From positions 3,286,001 through 3,350,000 of the forward strand of contig NZ_CP077970.1 in the NCBI RefSeq assembly GCF_024758505.1: a stretch of DNA of 64,000 bases, in the 5' to 3' direction. Under the pieces are notes generated by a model that was not told the origin of the DNA, made no database searches, and saw only the letters and a program-made list of their open reading frames with translations. How positions within the stretch are numbered: position 1 is the first letter of the stretch; each line of letters starts with the position of its first letter. The position numbers were made by a program, and so were the translations under genes. Source of the DNA: Bradyrhizobium arachidis (GTDB taxonomy: Bacteria; Pseudomonadota; Alphaproteobacteria; Rhizobiales; Xanthobacteraceae). Of this stretch, positions 14,480-22,773 are shown piece after piece.

Positions 14480-16608
14480 GGGGTAAGCTCCATTGCTGCA
14501 ATCAGCCTGTCGCGGGTGATCGGCAGGTCGCGGACGCGCACGCCGAGGCCATCGAACACGGCGTTGGCGATCGCCGCGGTCACCGGACCATGTGCGGCTT
14601 CGCCGGCACCGACCGGCTCGATCTCCGGCCGCTGGATGATCTCGACGTCGACCATGGGCACCTCGCTGAAGGTCAGAATCGGATAGTCCGTCCACGACGT
14701 CGACATGATGCGCGTGCGGTCGAAGCGGACGCGCTCCTTCAGCACCCAGCTCGTCGCCTGGATCGCGCCGCCCTCGATCTGGTTGATCACGCCGTCCGGA
14801 TTGATGGCCTCGCCGACATCGACTGCGAGGATCAGGCGTCGCACGCGGATGTCGTCGGTGCCCTCGATCTCGGCAATGGCGGCACAATAGGCCCCCGTGT
14901 TCTTGTAGCGCGCAAAGCCGACGCCATAGCCGACGCCGTTTCGCTTCTCCGGCTTCCACTTCGCGCGTGCGGCGACGGTGCGGACGACGTCCTTGGCACG
15001 CTCGTCCCGCAGATGCCGCAGGCGAAACTGGACGGGGTCTTCACCGCGTAGCGCGGCGATCTCGTCGAGCAGGGATTCTATCGCAAATATGTTGCCTTGG
15101 CCGCCGAGCGTTCGCAGCGCCGAGGTGCGGACAGGCATGGTCAGGAGGCGGTGGCTCTCGATGGTCCAGGCCGGGAAATCATAGAGTGGAACGGAGTTGC
15201 GGTCGCCGCCGCCGCCATTTGCCGCAGGCGGGTTGGACGAGATCATGCGGGGATAGGGGGTTGCAATCTCGGTGGCCGCAAGCAGGGCAGGCTGCGCGGC
15301 GCGTCCGGGACGGGCGGCATGGCCGTTGCTCCAGATCGAATGCCGCCAGCCGACGATCTCGTTGTCGGCATCGAGATCGGCCTCGATCTCGATCGCCATC
15401 GCCGCGCCGAACGGGGCGTGCGACATCTCATCGTGCCGCGACCATTGTACCCGCACGGGCCGACCGTTCGCAGCCCTCGCGAGCAACGCGGCGTCGAGTG
15501 CGACGTCGTCGGCCGCGTTATGCCCGTAGCAGCCCGCGCCCTCCATGTGCTCGACGGTGATGCTTTCCGCCGGCAGCTTGAGCACGATCGCAAGGTCGGC
15601 ACGGAGGAGATAGACGCCCTGGCTGTGCGTCCAGACGTGCAGGCGATCACCATCCCACCGCGCCATGGCGCAGGACGGCGCGATCGAAGCGTGCGCGATG
15701 TAGGGGCGGGTGTAATGCCGGCGGATGGTGCGGGCGATCTTGCCTGGCGTGGCCGATGTCCTGGTGTCGATGACGGTGCTTTCGACCGGCTGGCTCTTCA
15801 GAAAGGCGGCGAGGTCATCTTCATCTGGCAGCGGCGCGCCGTCGGACCATTTTGCGCCCTTCCGCAGGGCCTTCAACGCGACTTCGACACTGTCCTCGGT
15901 TTCACTGACGACGCCGGCAAAGCTACCGTCCCGCACGATGGCGACGAGACCCGGCACCGCATGCGCGGCCTCTTCATCGAGTGCAACGAGTTTTGCGCCT
16001 GAGATCTCCGGCCGCATCACGCGGCCATGCAGCATTCCGGCCAGCGGAGAATCGTGGATGAAGCGTGGACGTGCAAAAACCTTGTCGGGGATGTCGATGC
16101 GCTGGAGCGAATGACCGGCCGCGTTGCGCGCCGCAATTGGCTTGGCTGCCGCGTTTCCCGTCGCGTCGCGGTCGAGCGAGACGTCGCCAGCCAGCTCCCA
16201 ATAGCTCGTCCTGACATTGCCGGGCCCGAGGATCATGCCGTCCTCGATCCCGAGCGCCGAGGCATCGACGCCGAGCCGTTCCGCCGCCGCAGCAACGAAG
16301 ATCTGGCGAACTTCGGCACAGGCCTGACGCAAAGCTCGGCCGGATTGCTGGATCGAGAGACTGCCTGACGTGACGCCTTCGTTCGGGCTTGCTGCCGTCG
16401 AAGCCCGGATCATCTCGACACGGCCGATATCGACGTCGAGTTCGTCGGCGGCGATCTGTGCCAGCGCGGTGACGATGCCCTGGCCGATCTCGACCTTGCC
16501 GGGCGAGATCGCCACCCGGCCGTTGCTCGTAAGTTTCACCCAGGACGACAGCCTTGGATTTGCCGCGAGGCTGACGGGTAGCTTGGGGGTAGGGGACGGC
16601 GTGCTCAT
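14476..16608 (-). CDS. xanthine-dehydrogenase-family molybdopterin-binding subunit (isoquinoline 1-oxidoreductase beta-like)
   Basis: 710 residues from the ATG at 16608 (overlaps the 2Fe-2S gene stop by ATGA; the frame is open to 16944 but that part lies inside the 2Fe-2S gene). Blocks typical of IorB-like large subunits: GKVEIGQGIVTALAQIAADEL, HNAADDVALDAALLARA, and the C-terminal GAGEAAHGPVTAAIANAV with the catalytic Glu. It should carry the molybdenum-cytosine-dinucleotide cofactor and hydroxylate an N-heterocycle or aldehyde. A Tat signal is not visible. With the next gene it forms a two-subunit enzyme that lacks an FAD subunit, like IorAB, which passes electrons to a cytochrome. Confidence 0.88.
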   Translation of the reverse strand: MSTPSPTPKLPVSLAANPRLSSWVKLTSNGRVAISPGKVEIGQGIVTALAQIAADELDVDIGRVEMIRASTAASPNEGVTSGSLSIQQSGRALRQACAEVRQIFVAAAAERLGVDASALGIEDGMILGPGNVRTSYWELAGDVSLDRDATGNAAAKPIAARNAAGHSLQRIDIPDKVFARPRFIHDSPLAGMLHGRVMRPEISGAKLVALDEEAAHAVPGLVAIVRDGSFAGVVSETEDSVEVALKALRKGAKWSDGAPLPDEDDLAAFLKSQPVESTVIDTRTSATPGKIARTIRRHYTRPYIAHASIAPSCAMARWDGDRLHVWTHSQGVYLLRADLAIVLKLPAESITVEHMEGAGCYGHNAADDVALDAALLARAANGRPVRVQWSRHDEMSHAPFGAAMAIEIEADLDADNEIVGWRHSIWSNGHAARPGRAAQPALLAATEIATPYPRMISSNPPAANGGGGDRNSVPLYDFPAWTIESHRLLTMPVRTSALRTLGGQGNIFAIESLLDEIAALRGEDPVQFRLRHLRDERAKDVVRTVAARAKWKPEKRNGVGYGVGFARYKNTGAYCAAIAEIEGTDDIRVRRLILAVDVGEAINPDGVINQIEGGAIQATSWVLKERVRFDRTRIMSTSWTDYPILTFSEVPMVDVEIIQRPEIEPVGAGEAAHGPVTAAIANAVFDGLGVRVRDLPITRDRLIAAMELTP

Positions 16609-17075
16609 GGCGCTGCCATCTCCGACGCCGCGCGCAGCACCGCCCGCGCGATCCGGTTGTGCGATCCGCATCGGCAGAGGTTGCGATCGAGCGCCTGCCT
16701 GACCTCGGCTTCCGTCGGCGCCGGATTTCGTTTCAATAGTGCGGCTGCGCTGACCAGAATTCCCGAGATGCAGTAGCCGCACTGCATCGCTTGCTCGGCG
16801 ATGAAGGCGCGCTGGAGTGGGTGCGGATGATCGGCGTCGCCGAGGCCTTCGACCGTCGTGACGTCCTTGTCCGCAACCGACCACAACGGCATGTCGCACG
16901 AGGCAGCCGGACGATCCCCGACCATGACATAGCAAGCGCCGCATTCGTTGGCGCCGCAGCCGAAATGCGCGCCGCGCAGGTCCAGCGGGCCGCGCAACGC
17001 GCTGAGCAGCGTTTGATCGGGATCGGCGTCGAGGACCGTCTCAACGCCATTGAGGCGAAATCGAATGCTCGGCAT
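16605..17075 (-). CDS. (2Fe-2S)-binding subunit (isoquinoline 1-oxidoreductase alpha-like)
   Basis: 156 residues. The plant-ferredoxin-type cluster HFGCGANECGACYVMV with a later Cys (AASC) sits at ~38-61, and the second 2Fe-2S domain has MQCGYC and NLCRCGSHNRI at ~98-140. This is the full set for the small subunit of molybdenum hydroxylases. First gene of the three-gene operon (small subunit, large subunit, ModA-like protein), each overlapping the next by 4 bp. Confidence 0.92.
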   Translation of the reverse strand: MPSIRFRLNGVETVLDADPDQTLLSALRGPLDLRGAHFGCGANECGACYVMVGDRPAASCDMPLWSVADKDVTTVEGLGDADHPHPLQRAFIAEQAMQCGYCISGILVSAAALLKRNPAPTEAEVRQALDRNLCRCGSHNRIARAVLRAASEMAAP

Positions 17076-17090
17076 TGGCGCGCGGCGGCC

Positions 17091-18092
17091 TCAGGATTTT
17101 TCGAACTTCTTGACGACATCGGCCCATTTGACGATGTCGCCGCGCAGGAATTTATCGAACTCCTCCGGCGTCATCGCCATCGGCACCGCGCCTTGCTCGG
17201 TCCAGAGCTTGACGATGTCGGGGCGTTTCACCACGCCGTTCACGGCGGCGTTGAGCTTGTCGATGATCGGCTTGGGTGTGCCGGCCGGCGCCATCAGGCC
17301 GAGCCAGATAGTCGCCTCATAACCGGCGACGTCGGCTTCGTTCGCCGTCGGGACGCTCTGTAGCACGCTCGATCGCTGCTTGCCGGTTGTCGCGAGCGCG
17401 CGCACCTGGTTCTCGCCAATGTTTGGCGCCATCGCCGGCACCGCGTCGATCATCATCTGCACCTGCCCGCCGATGACGCCGCTCCGCGCCTCGCCGCTGT
17501 TGCGGTAGGGCACGTGGACGACATCGATCCCGGCCATGGCTTTGAACAGCTCGCCCGCCATGTGATAGGGCGTGCCCTGGCCCGAGGAGGCGTAGTTCAA
17601 TTTGCCCGGCTGCGCTTTCGCCAGCGCGATGAACTCCTGCAAGGTCTTCGCCGGTACCGCCGGGTTCACCACGATCACGAGATCGGAATAGTTCACCGGC
17701 GCGATCGGCGCGAGGTCGCGCATTAGCTCGTATTTGCGCTGGTCCGGCTTCAGCAAGGACTCGTTCGCGGTTTGCGTATTGGACATCATCAGCAGCGTGT
17801 AGCCGTCGGCTGGCGCCTTGGCCGCCTCCACCGTGCCGATCACGCCGCCGGCGCCGGTGCGGTTCTCGATCACGAAGGGCTGCCCAAAGGTCTCCTGGAG
17901 GATGTTGCCGAGGAGGCGCGCGGCGACGTCGGCGGGGCCCCCCGGGCCGAAGGGCACGATGATTCGGACGGCGTGGTTCGGATAGTCCTGGGCGAGAGCG
18001 CGCTGCGGCGGCGCAAGGACCGTGAGCAGGCCCGCAGCCAAGGCCAGCACGAATTCTCGGCCTGTTCTTCGGCCTGCCTGTGGGCCCGCCAT
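17091..18092 (-). CDS. tripartite tricarboxylate transporter binding protein (Bug/TctC family)
   Basis: 333 residues from the ATG at 18092 with AGGGAGG ahead; a longer open frame to 18251 has no ribosome site. Signal peptide with twin-Arg-like GRRTGREFVLALAAG and cut near ALA-QDYP. Bug-family blocks: IIVPFGPGGPADVAARLL, QPFVIENRTGAGGVIG, LNYASSGQGTPYHMAGELF. Periplasmic binder of a carboxylate or aromatic acid. No tctA/tctB is adjacent, so it is an orphan. It lies just upstream (15 bp) of the molybdenum hydroxylase operon's start in the reverse direction of reading, possibly the last gene of that transcript's neighbours. Confidence 0.88.
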   Translation of the reverse strand: MAGPQAGRRTGREFVLALAAGLLTVLAPPQRALAQDYPNHAVRIIVPFGPGGPADVAARLLGNILQETFGQPFVIENRTGAGGVIGTVEAAKAPADGYTLLMMSNTQTANESLLKPDQRKYELMRDLAPIAPVNYSDLVIVVNPAVPAKTLQEFIALAKAQPGKLNYASSGQGTPYHMAGELFKAMAGIDVVHVPYRNSGEARSGVIGGQVQMMIDAVPAMAPNIGENQVRALATTGKQRSSVLQSVPTANEADVAGYEATIWLGLMAPAGTPKPIIDKLNAAVNGVVKRPDIVKLWTEQGAVPMAMTPEEFDKFLRGDIVKWADVVKKFEKS

Positions 18093-18316
18093 GACCGCCT
18101 CCCTGATGTCGTTCTTGTTGGCCGGCAATGTAGCGGCGCGGCGGGGCCGCTGTCGACGCCTCACAAAGTCGATTTGCGCGGGAATATCGGGCGGTTTTCG
18201 GTGTGGCCGTGCAGCATTCGACCGGAACTGCGCGTGCGCAGAACTGAGCAAATTGCATGGGCACTGGTGGATAAATGCGCTCGGTAGGCCGGTAATTTGG
18301 TGTTACCAAGCTGATC

Positions 18317-20407
18317 ATGAACCAGCACGCCAAGATCGAGATCCGCCATTCCACCTGTCCGCACGATTGCCCGTCGGCCTGTGCCCTCGATGTCGAGGTG
18401 CTCGAGGGACGGAGCATCGGCAGGGTCCGCGGCTCCAAGCAGCAGACCTACACGGCCGGTGTGGTCTGCGCCAAGGTCGCCCGCTACGCCGAGCGCATCC
18501 ATCACCCCGAGCGGCTGACGCATCCGATGCGCCGCACGGGACCGAAAGGCTCCGGTCAGTTCGCGCGGATCTCCTGGGACGAGGCGCTGGACGAGATCGG
18601 GCATCGTTTCAACGCCGCCGAGCGCGAGTTCGGCGCGGAGTCGGTCTGGCCCTATTACTACGCCGGCACGATGGGGCTCGTCATGCGCGACGGGCTCAAC
18701 CGCCTGACGCATGTGAAAAAGTACTCGCGCTTTTATTCGACGATCTGCGCCAACGTCGCGCGCGTCGGCTTCGCCATCGGCACCGGCAAGATCGCGGGCG
18801 CGGACCCGCGCGAGATGGGCGTCTCCGACCTCATCGTGATATGGGGCACCAACCCCGTCAACACGCAGGTCAACGTGATGACGCACGCGTCCCGCGCGCG
18901 CAAGGAGCGCGGCGCCAGAATCGCGGCCGTCGACATCTACGACAACGACACCATGAAGCAGGCTGACATCAAGATCATCCTGCGTCCCGGCACCGACGGC
19001 GCCTTCGCCTGCGGCGTCATGCATGTCTTGTTTCGCGACGGCTATGCCGACCGCGCCTATATGGACAAGTACACGGATTGCCCGGCCGAGCTCGAGGCAC
19101 ATCTAAAGACGCGCACGCCGGAATGGGCGTCCTCGATCTGCGGCGTGCCCGTTGCCGAGATCGAGGCCTTTGCGAAGGCGGTCGGCGAAACGAAGCGCAC
19201 CTTCTTCCGCTACGGCTACGGTTTCACCCGCACCCGGAACGGTGCGGCGCAGATGCATGCGGCGAACTGTATTCCTGCGGTCACCGGTGCCTGGCAGTAC
19301 GAGGGCGGTGGCGCGTTCTTCAACAACTACGCGCTGTGGCACTTTGACGAATCCATCATCGAAGGCCATGACGCGATCGACCGCTCGACGCGTGCGCTCG
19401 ACCAGTCCCAGATCGGCCGCATCCTGACCGGCGACGCCGAGGCCTTGCACGGCAAGGGACCGGTCAAGGCCATGTTGATCCAGAACACAAATCCGATGAC
19501 GGTTGCGCCGGAGCAGGTGCTGGTGCGCCAGGGCTTTGCGCGCGAGGATCTGTTCGTCGCGGTGCACGAACAGTTCATGACCGAGACGGCGCAGATGGCC
19601 GACATCGTGCTGCCGGCGACCATGTTCATGGAGCACGACGACCTCTATTACGGCGGCGGCCATCAGCACATCTCGGTTGGCGCCAAGCTGATCGATCCGC
19701 CCGGCGAGTGCCGTTCGAACCACGAGGTGCTTCAGGCGCTCGCCAAACGCGTCGGTGCGAAGCATCGGGGATTTGAGATGTCGCCGCGCGAACTGATCGA
19801 TGCGACGCTCAAGCTGAGCGGCCACGGCGATATCGCGGCACTCGAAGCCGATCTCTGGCGGGATCTGCAGCCGGACTTCCGCACCTCGCATTATCTCGAC
19901 GGCTTTGCGCATGCCGACAAGAAATTCCATTTCAAGGCGGACTGGGCCAATCCGCCGTTCGGCTTGATGATGGGCGATTTCGACAAGATGCCGTCGCTGC
20001 CCGATCATTGGGCTGTCATCGAGCAGGCAGATCAGAACCATCCGTTCCGCCTGGCAACCAGCCCCTCGCGCGGATTCCTCAACACCACCTTCAACGAGAC
20101 GCCAGGTTCTCAGGCGCGCGAGGGCAAACCGAGCGTGATGATCCATCCGCTGGATGCCTCCTCGCTCGACATTTCTGAGGGCGACGCGGTGACGTTGGGC
20201 AACACGCGCGGCGAAACCTCGCTGATCGCGACCCTGTTCGAGGGCGTGCGGCGCGGCGTGCTGATTGCGGAGTCCATCCATCCGAACAAGGACCATATCG
20301 GCGGGCGCGGCATCAACGTGCTGACCGGTGCCGATACCATCGCACCAATCGGTGGCGCGGCCTTCCATGACAACAAGGTCTGGATCAGGAAAGCTTCCGT
20401 AGACTAG
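18317..20407 (+). CDS. molybdopterin oxidoreductase (DMSO reductase superfamily, bis-MGD)
   Basis: 696 residues. The N-terminal [4Fe-4S] motif is STCPHDCPSACALDV with a fourth Cys in GVVCAKV, followed by the Molybdopterin domain (ISWDEALDEIG, IWGTNPVNTQVN) and at ~570-690 the molydopterin dinucleotide-binding domain (SRGFLNTTFNETPG, GDAVTLGNTRGE). It lacks a Tat signal, so is probably cytoplasmic. The substrate is unknown; members of this subgroup are often annotated as formate dehydrogenase- or BisC-like. No partner electron-transfer gene is adjacent. Its stop shares CTAG with the convergent caspase-like gene. Confidence 0.88.
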   Translation: MNQHAKIEIRHSTCPHDCPSACALDVEVLEGRSIGRVRGSKQQTYTAGVVCAKVARYAERIHHPERLTHPMRRTGPKGSGQFARISWDEALDEIGHRFNAAEREFGAESVWPYYYAGTMGLVMRDGLNRLTHVKKYSRFYSTICANVARVGFAIGTGKIAGADPREMGVSDLIVIWGTNPVNTQVNVMTHASRARKERGARIAAVDIYDNDTMKQADIKIILRPGTDGAFACGVMHVLFRDGYADRAYMDKYTDCPAELEAHLKTRTPEWASSICGVPVAEIEAFAKAVGETKRTFFRYGYGFTRTRNGAAQMHAANCIPAVTGAWQYEGGGAFFNNYALWHFDESIIEGHDAIDRSTRALDQSQIGRILTGDAEALHGKGPVKAMLIQNTNPMTVAPEQVLVRQGFAREDLFVAVHEQFMTETAQMADIVLPATMFMEHDDLYYGGGHQHISVGAKLIDPPGECRSNHEVLQALAKRVGAKHRGFEMSPRELIDATLKLSGHGDIAALEADLWRDLQPDFRTSHYLDGFAHADKKFHFKADWANPPFGLMMGDFDKMPSLPDHWAVIEQADQNHPFRLATSPSRGFLNTTFNETPGSQAREGKPSVMIHPLDASSLDISEGDAVTLGNTRGETSLIATLFEGVRRGVLIAESIHPNKDHIGGRGINVLTGADTIAPIGGAAFHDNKVWIRKASVD

Positions 20408-21813
20408 GGCACGCACTCCGTGACGCCGTAGCCGGCAAATTCCTTGGCGATGTTGGGATCCATCGATTTGGCGAGCGCGATGTCCACCGAGCCGTCGCCG
20501 CCGCTCTTGCGCGCCGCGACGCCACGGCCGAACAGCGACGAAGACGATCGCGGGTTGCGCTGGATCGCGTCCGAATAATCCTTGATCGCTTCCGCCGTCC
20601 TGCCGAGTTTGAGGTTGACCAGCCCGCGGCTGTCGAGCGCGTCGGTCAGCCCGGGATTGAGCTGAAGCGCCTGGTTGCAGTCGGCGAGCGCGACCTGGAG
20701 ATCGCCGGTCGCGGCCCGCGTCCAGCAGCGGTTGTTCAGCGCTTCCGCGTCCTTCGGATTGAGCCTGATCACGACATCGAAGTCGGCCATCGCCTGCGGA
20801 TAAGCGTGCTTGATCGCGTAGACCTGGCCACGCTTGTAGCGGGCGTTGGCGTCATTGGCGTTCGCGGCGATCTTGCGGGTGAGGTCCGAGATCACTGGAT
20901 CCCTAGCGAGGTCGTCCGCGCTCGGCGGGCTGTCAGGTTTTGGGGCCTCACAGACTTGTTTCTGTTGCTCCTGTTTCGGCTGCTTCTGCGGCTCCGGCTT
21001 TTGCTGGTCGGTTTTGGGTGGGATCTGGTCCGCGGGCTTGTTGTCCGGTGGCCGCGTGCTCAGCGCGGCGAAGGAAAATTCCGATGTCAGTGACGACGTC
21101 AGCCACGGCACCTGCTCCTGATTGGTCGCCCGCACCACGCCGTTCTTGGTGTTCGTCAACGCCTGTTCGGCGCTGACATTCGGCGTGCGGATCTCGCGTA
21201 GCAATTCGGTGACGAACAAGCCGCGGTCGTTCTTGCTGGTGCTGACGACGGAGCCGAGCGCGGTCGAGTAGATGACGATAGAATTATTGGGGGTGATGAC
21301 CGGCGCGAGGCCGGCGGAATAGCGGCGAAAGCGCCGTTCGAACGGATTGCGCCGGGAGGCGTCGATGATTGCGATCTTGATGCCGGCGCCGCGGCTGTTC
21401 ATCTCGCCCAAAATGGCCTCGAGGGCAAAACCGTCGCGCGACACGTCCGGCTCGGTCCAGACTTGCGCATCGACCGGCAGCAGATAGGTCTGCCGGTTCG
21501 ACTGGATGCCAAAGCCGTCGAAGAAGATGAGCGCGATCGTGCCCGGCGCGATCCTGGCATAGAAGCGGTCGAGCGCCTGGCGCATGCCGTCGCCGGTGAG
21601 GTTGCTCTGCCGGTCGACCGCAAAACCGTCGCGCTTAAGCTCGTCGGCGACGTCCTGGGTGTCGTTGGCCGCATCCGTCAGGACGAACTCGTTGTCGGGA
21701 TATTTTGCATTGCCGATCACGAGCGCTATCCGCGACGGATCGGCGGCCCGGCCTTCGGCACTGGCAAGGATGACAATCAAACCTGTCAGCAACAACGCGA
21801 CGGCGGTTCGCAT
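20404..21813 (-). CDS. degenerate caspase-like (peptidase C14) protein with TPR repeats
   Basis: 469 residues from the ATG at 21813 (GAAGAG ahead; an upstream in-frame start at 21846 adds 11 residues). Signal peptide at ~1-23. Residues 27-250 are a caspase p20-like domain: RIALVIGNAKY, LTDAANDTQDVADELKRDGF. Where active members have S-G-H-G, this protein has FFDGFG, so Phe101 replaces His; where they have DACR-NPF it has DASRRNPF, so Ser153 replaces Cys. Both catalytic residues are therefore lost. A Pro/Gln/Lys-rich linker (~265-310) leads to about three TPR-like repeats at ~320-440 (ANARYKRGQVYAIKHAYPQAM, DAEALNNRCWTRAATGDL). It is probably a secreted scaffold or binding protein, not a protease. 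Confidence 0.83.
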   Translation of the reverse strand: MRTAVALLLTGLIVILASAEGRAADPSRIALVIGNAKYPDNEFVLTDAANDTQDVADELKRDGFAVDRQSNLTGDGMRQALDRFYARIAPGTIALIFFDGFGIQSNRQTYLLPVDAQVWTEPDVSRDGFALEAILGEMNSRGAGIKIAIIDASRRNPFERRFRRYSAGLAPVITPNNSIVIYSTALGSVVSTSKNDRGLFVTELLREIRTPNVSAEQALTNTKNGVVRATNQEQVPWLTSSLTSEFSFAALSTRPPDNKPADQIPPKTDQQKPEPQKQPKQEQQKQVCEAPKPDSPPSADDLARDPVISDLTRKIAANANDANARYKRGQVYAIKHAYPQAMADFDVVIRLNPKDAEALNNRCWTRAATGDLQVALADCNQALQLNPGLTDALDSRGLVNLKLGRTAEAIKDYSDAIQRNPRSSSSLFGRGVAARKSGGDGSVDIALAKSMDPNIAKEFAGYGVTECVP

Positions 21814-21978
21814 GAATTGCTCTTCGGTGATGAAATCTCGTCTCAAGATAGCGACCGCCCCCTATATTTCAATCGCGAAGCGAAGTTGTGCCAAGGCGCT
21901 AGGCCACCCGCGATATCGCAGTTTGCGCTTGCGCTGGCGGGTGGGGCTGCCGCAAATGGCGTCAAACGGGAGCAAACC

Positions 21979-22761
21979 ATGATCGATACGACCAGCGTCA
22001 TCACCGAAAAGCGCGGGCAGGCGCTTTGGATCACGATCAACCGGCCGGAGAAGCGCAATGCGCTCAATGGCGACGTGATCGCCGGCATCGCCCGGGGCTA
22101 TCGCGATGCGCATGACGACAAGGACATCCGCATCATCGTGCTGACGGGGGCAGGCGACAAGGCGTTCTGCGCCGGCGCGGATCTGCAGAATTCCGGCGCG
22201 GCCTTCGCGATGGACTATGCGAAACCCAATGTCGACTATGCCGATCTGTTGCGGCTGTCGCAGAATGCGACCAAGCCGGCGATCGCCCGCGTCGGCGGCG
22301 TCTGCATGGCCGGCGGCATGGGGCTGTTGTGCATGACAGACATGGCGGTCGCGGCCGACCAGGTCATCTTCGGCCTGCCGGAGGTCAAGGTCGGCGTGTT
22401 TCCGATGCAGGTGCTGAGCCTGCTGCAGAACATCGCGCCGCCGCGCCTCGTCAACGAATGGGCGCTCACCGGCGAGCCGTTCGACGCCCGTGCAGCGCAA
22501 GCCGCGGGCCTGCTCAACTACGTCGTGCCGGCGGCCGAACTCGACGCAAAGGTCGACTGGCTGATCTCCCGCATTGTCGACAAATCCCCGACCGCGATCC
22601 GCCGCGGCAAATACGCGATGCGGGCGATCGCCTCGATGTCCTTTGACGAGAGCATTGCCTACACCGAGAGCCAGATCGCGCTCTTGGCGCTGACCGAGGA
22701 CGCCAAGGAGGGGTTGCGGGCGTTCAGCGAGAAGCGCAAGCCGTCATGGCCGGGGCGGTGA
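21979..22761 (+). CDS. enoyl-CoA hydratase/isomerase family protein
   Basis: 260 residues from the ATG at 21979 with GGGAG ahead; a much longer open frame lies upstream but is antisense to the caspase-like gene. Crotonase blocks: INRPEKRNALN, LTGAGDKAFCAGADL (oxyanion hole), VGGVCMAGGMGLL and FGLPEVKVGVFPM. The Glu of the PE motif is kept, but the first catalytic Glu position (GGGxE in hydratases) is Met-Gly. It acts on a CoA thioester; whether as hydratase, isomerase or another crotonase cannot be decided. It stands alone. Confidence 0.85.
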   Translation: MIDTTSVITEKRGQALWITINRPEKRNALNGDVIAGIARGYRDAHDDKDIRIIVLTGAGDKAFCAGADLQNSGAAFAMDYAKPNVDYADLLRLSQNATKPAIARVGGVCMAGGMGLLCMTDMAVAADQVIFGLPEVKVGVFPMQVLSLLQNIAPPRLVNEWALTGEPFDARAAQAAGLLNYVVPAAELDAKVDWLISRIVDKSPTAIRRGKYAMRAIASMSFDESIAYTESQIALLALTEDAKEGLRAFSEKRKPSWPGR

Positions 22762-22773
22762 GGAACAACGCTG

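Noticed and set aside
16609-16944. N-terminal extension of the molybdopterin subunit
   Set aside because: It lies wholly within the 2Fe-2S gene in another frame; the ATGA overlap at 16605-16608 gives the proper start.
17317-18438. 373-codon minus-strand frame overlapping the orphan TctC gene
   Set aside because: Arg/Gly-rich frame-shifted shadow of the TctC coding sequence.
21463-21978. Upstream extension of the enoyl-CoA hydratase frame
   Set aside because: Antisense to the caspase-like gene and without crotonase similarity; the family N-terminus begins at 21979.
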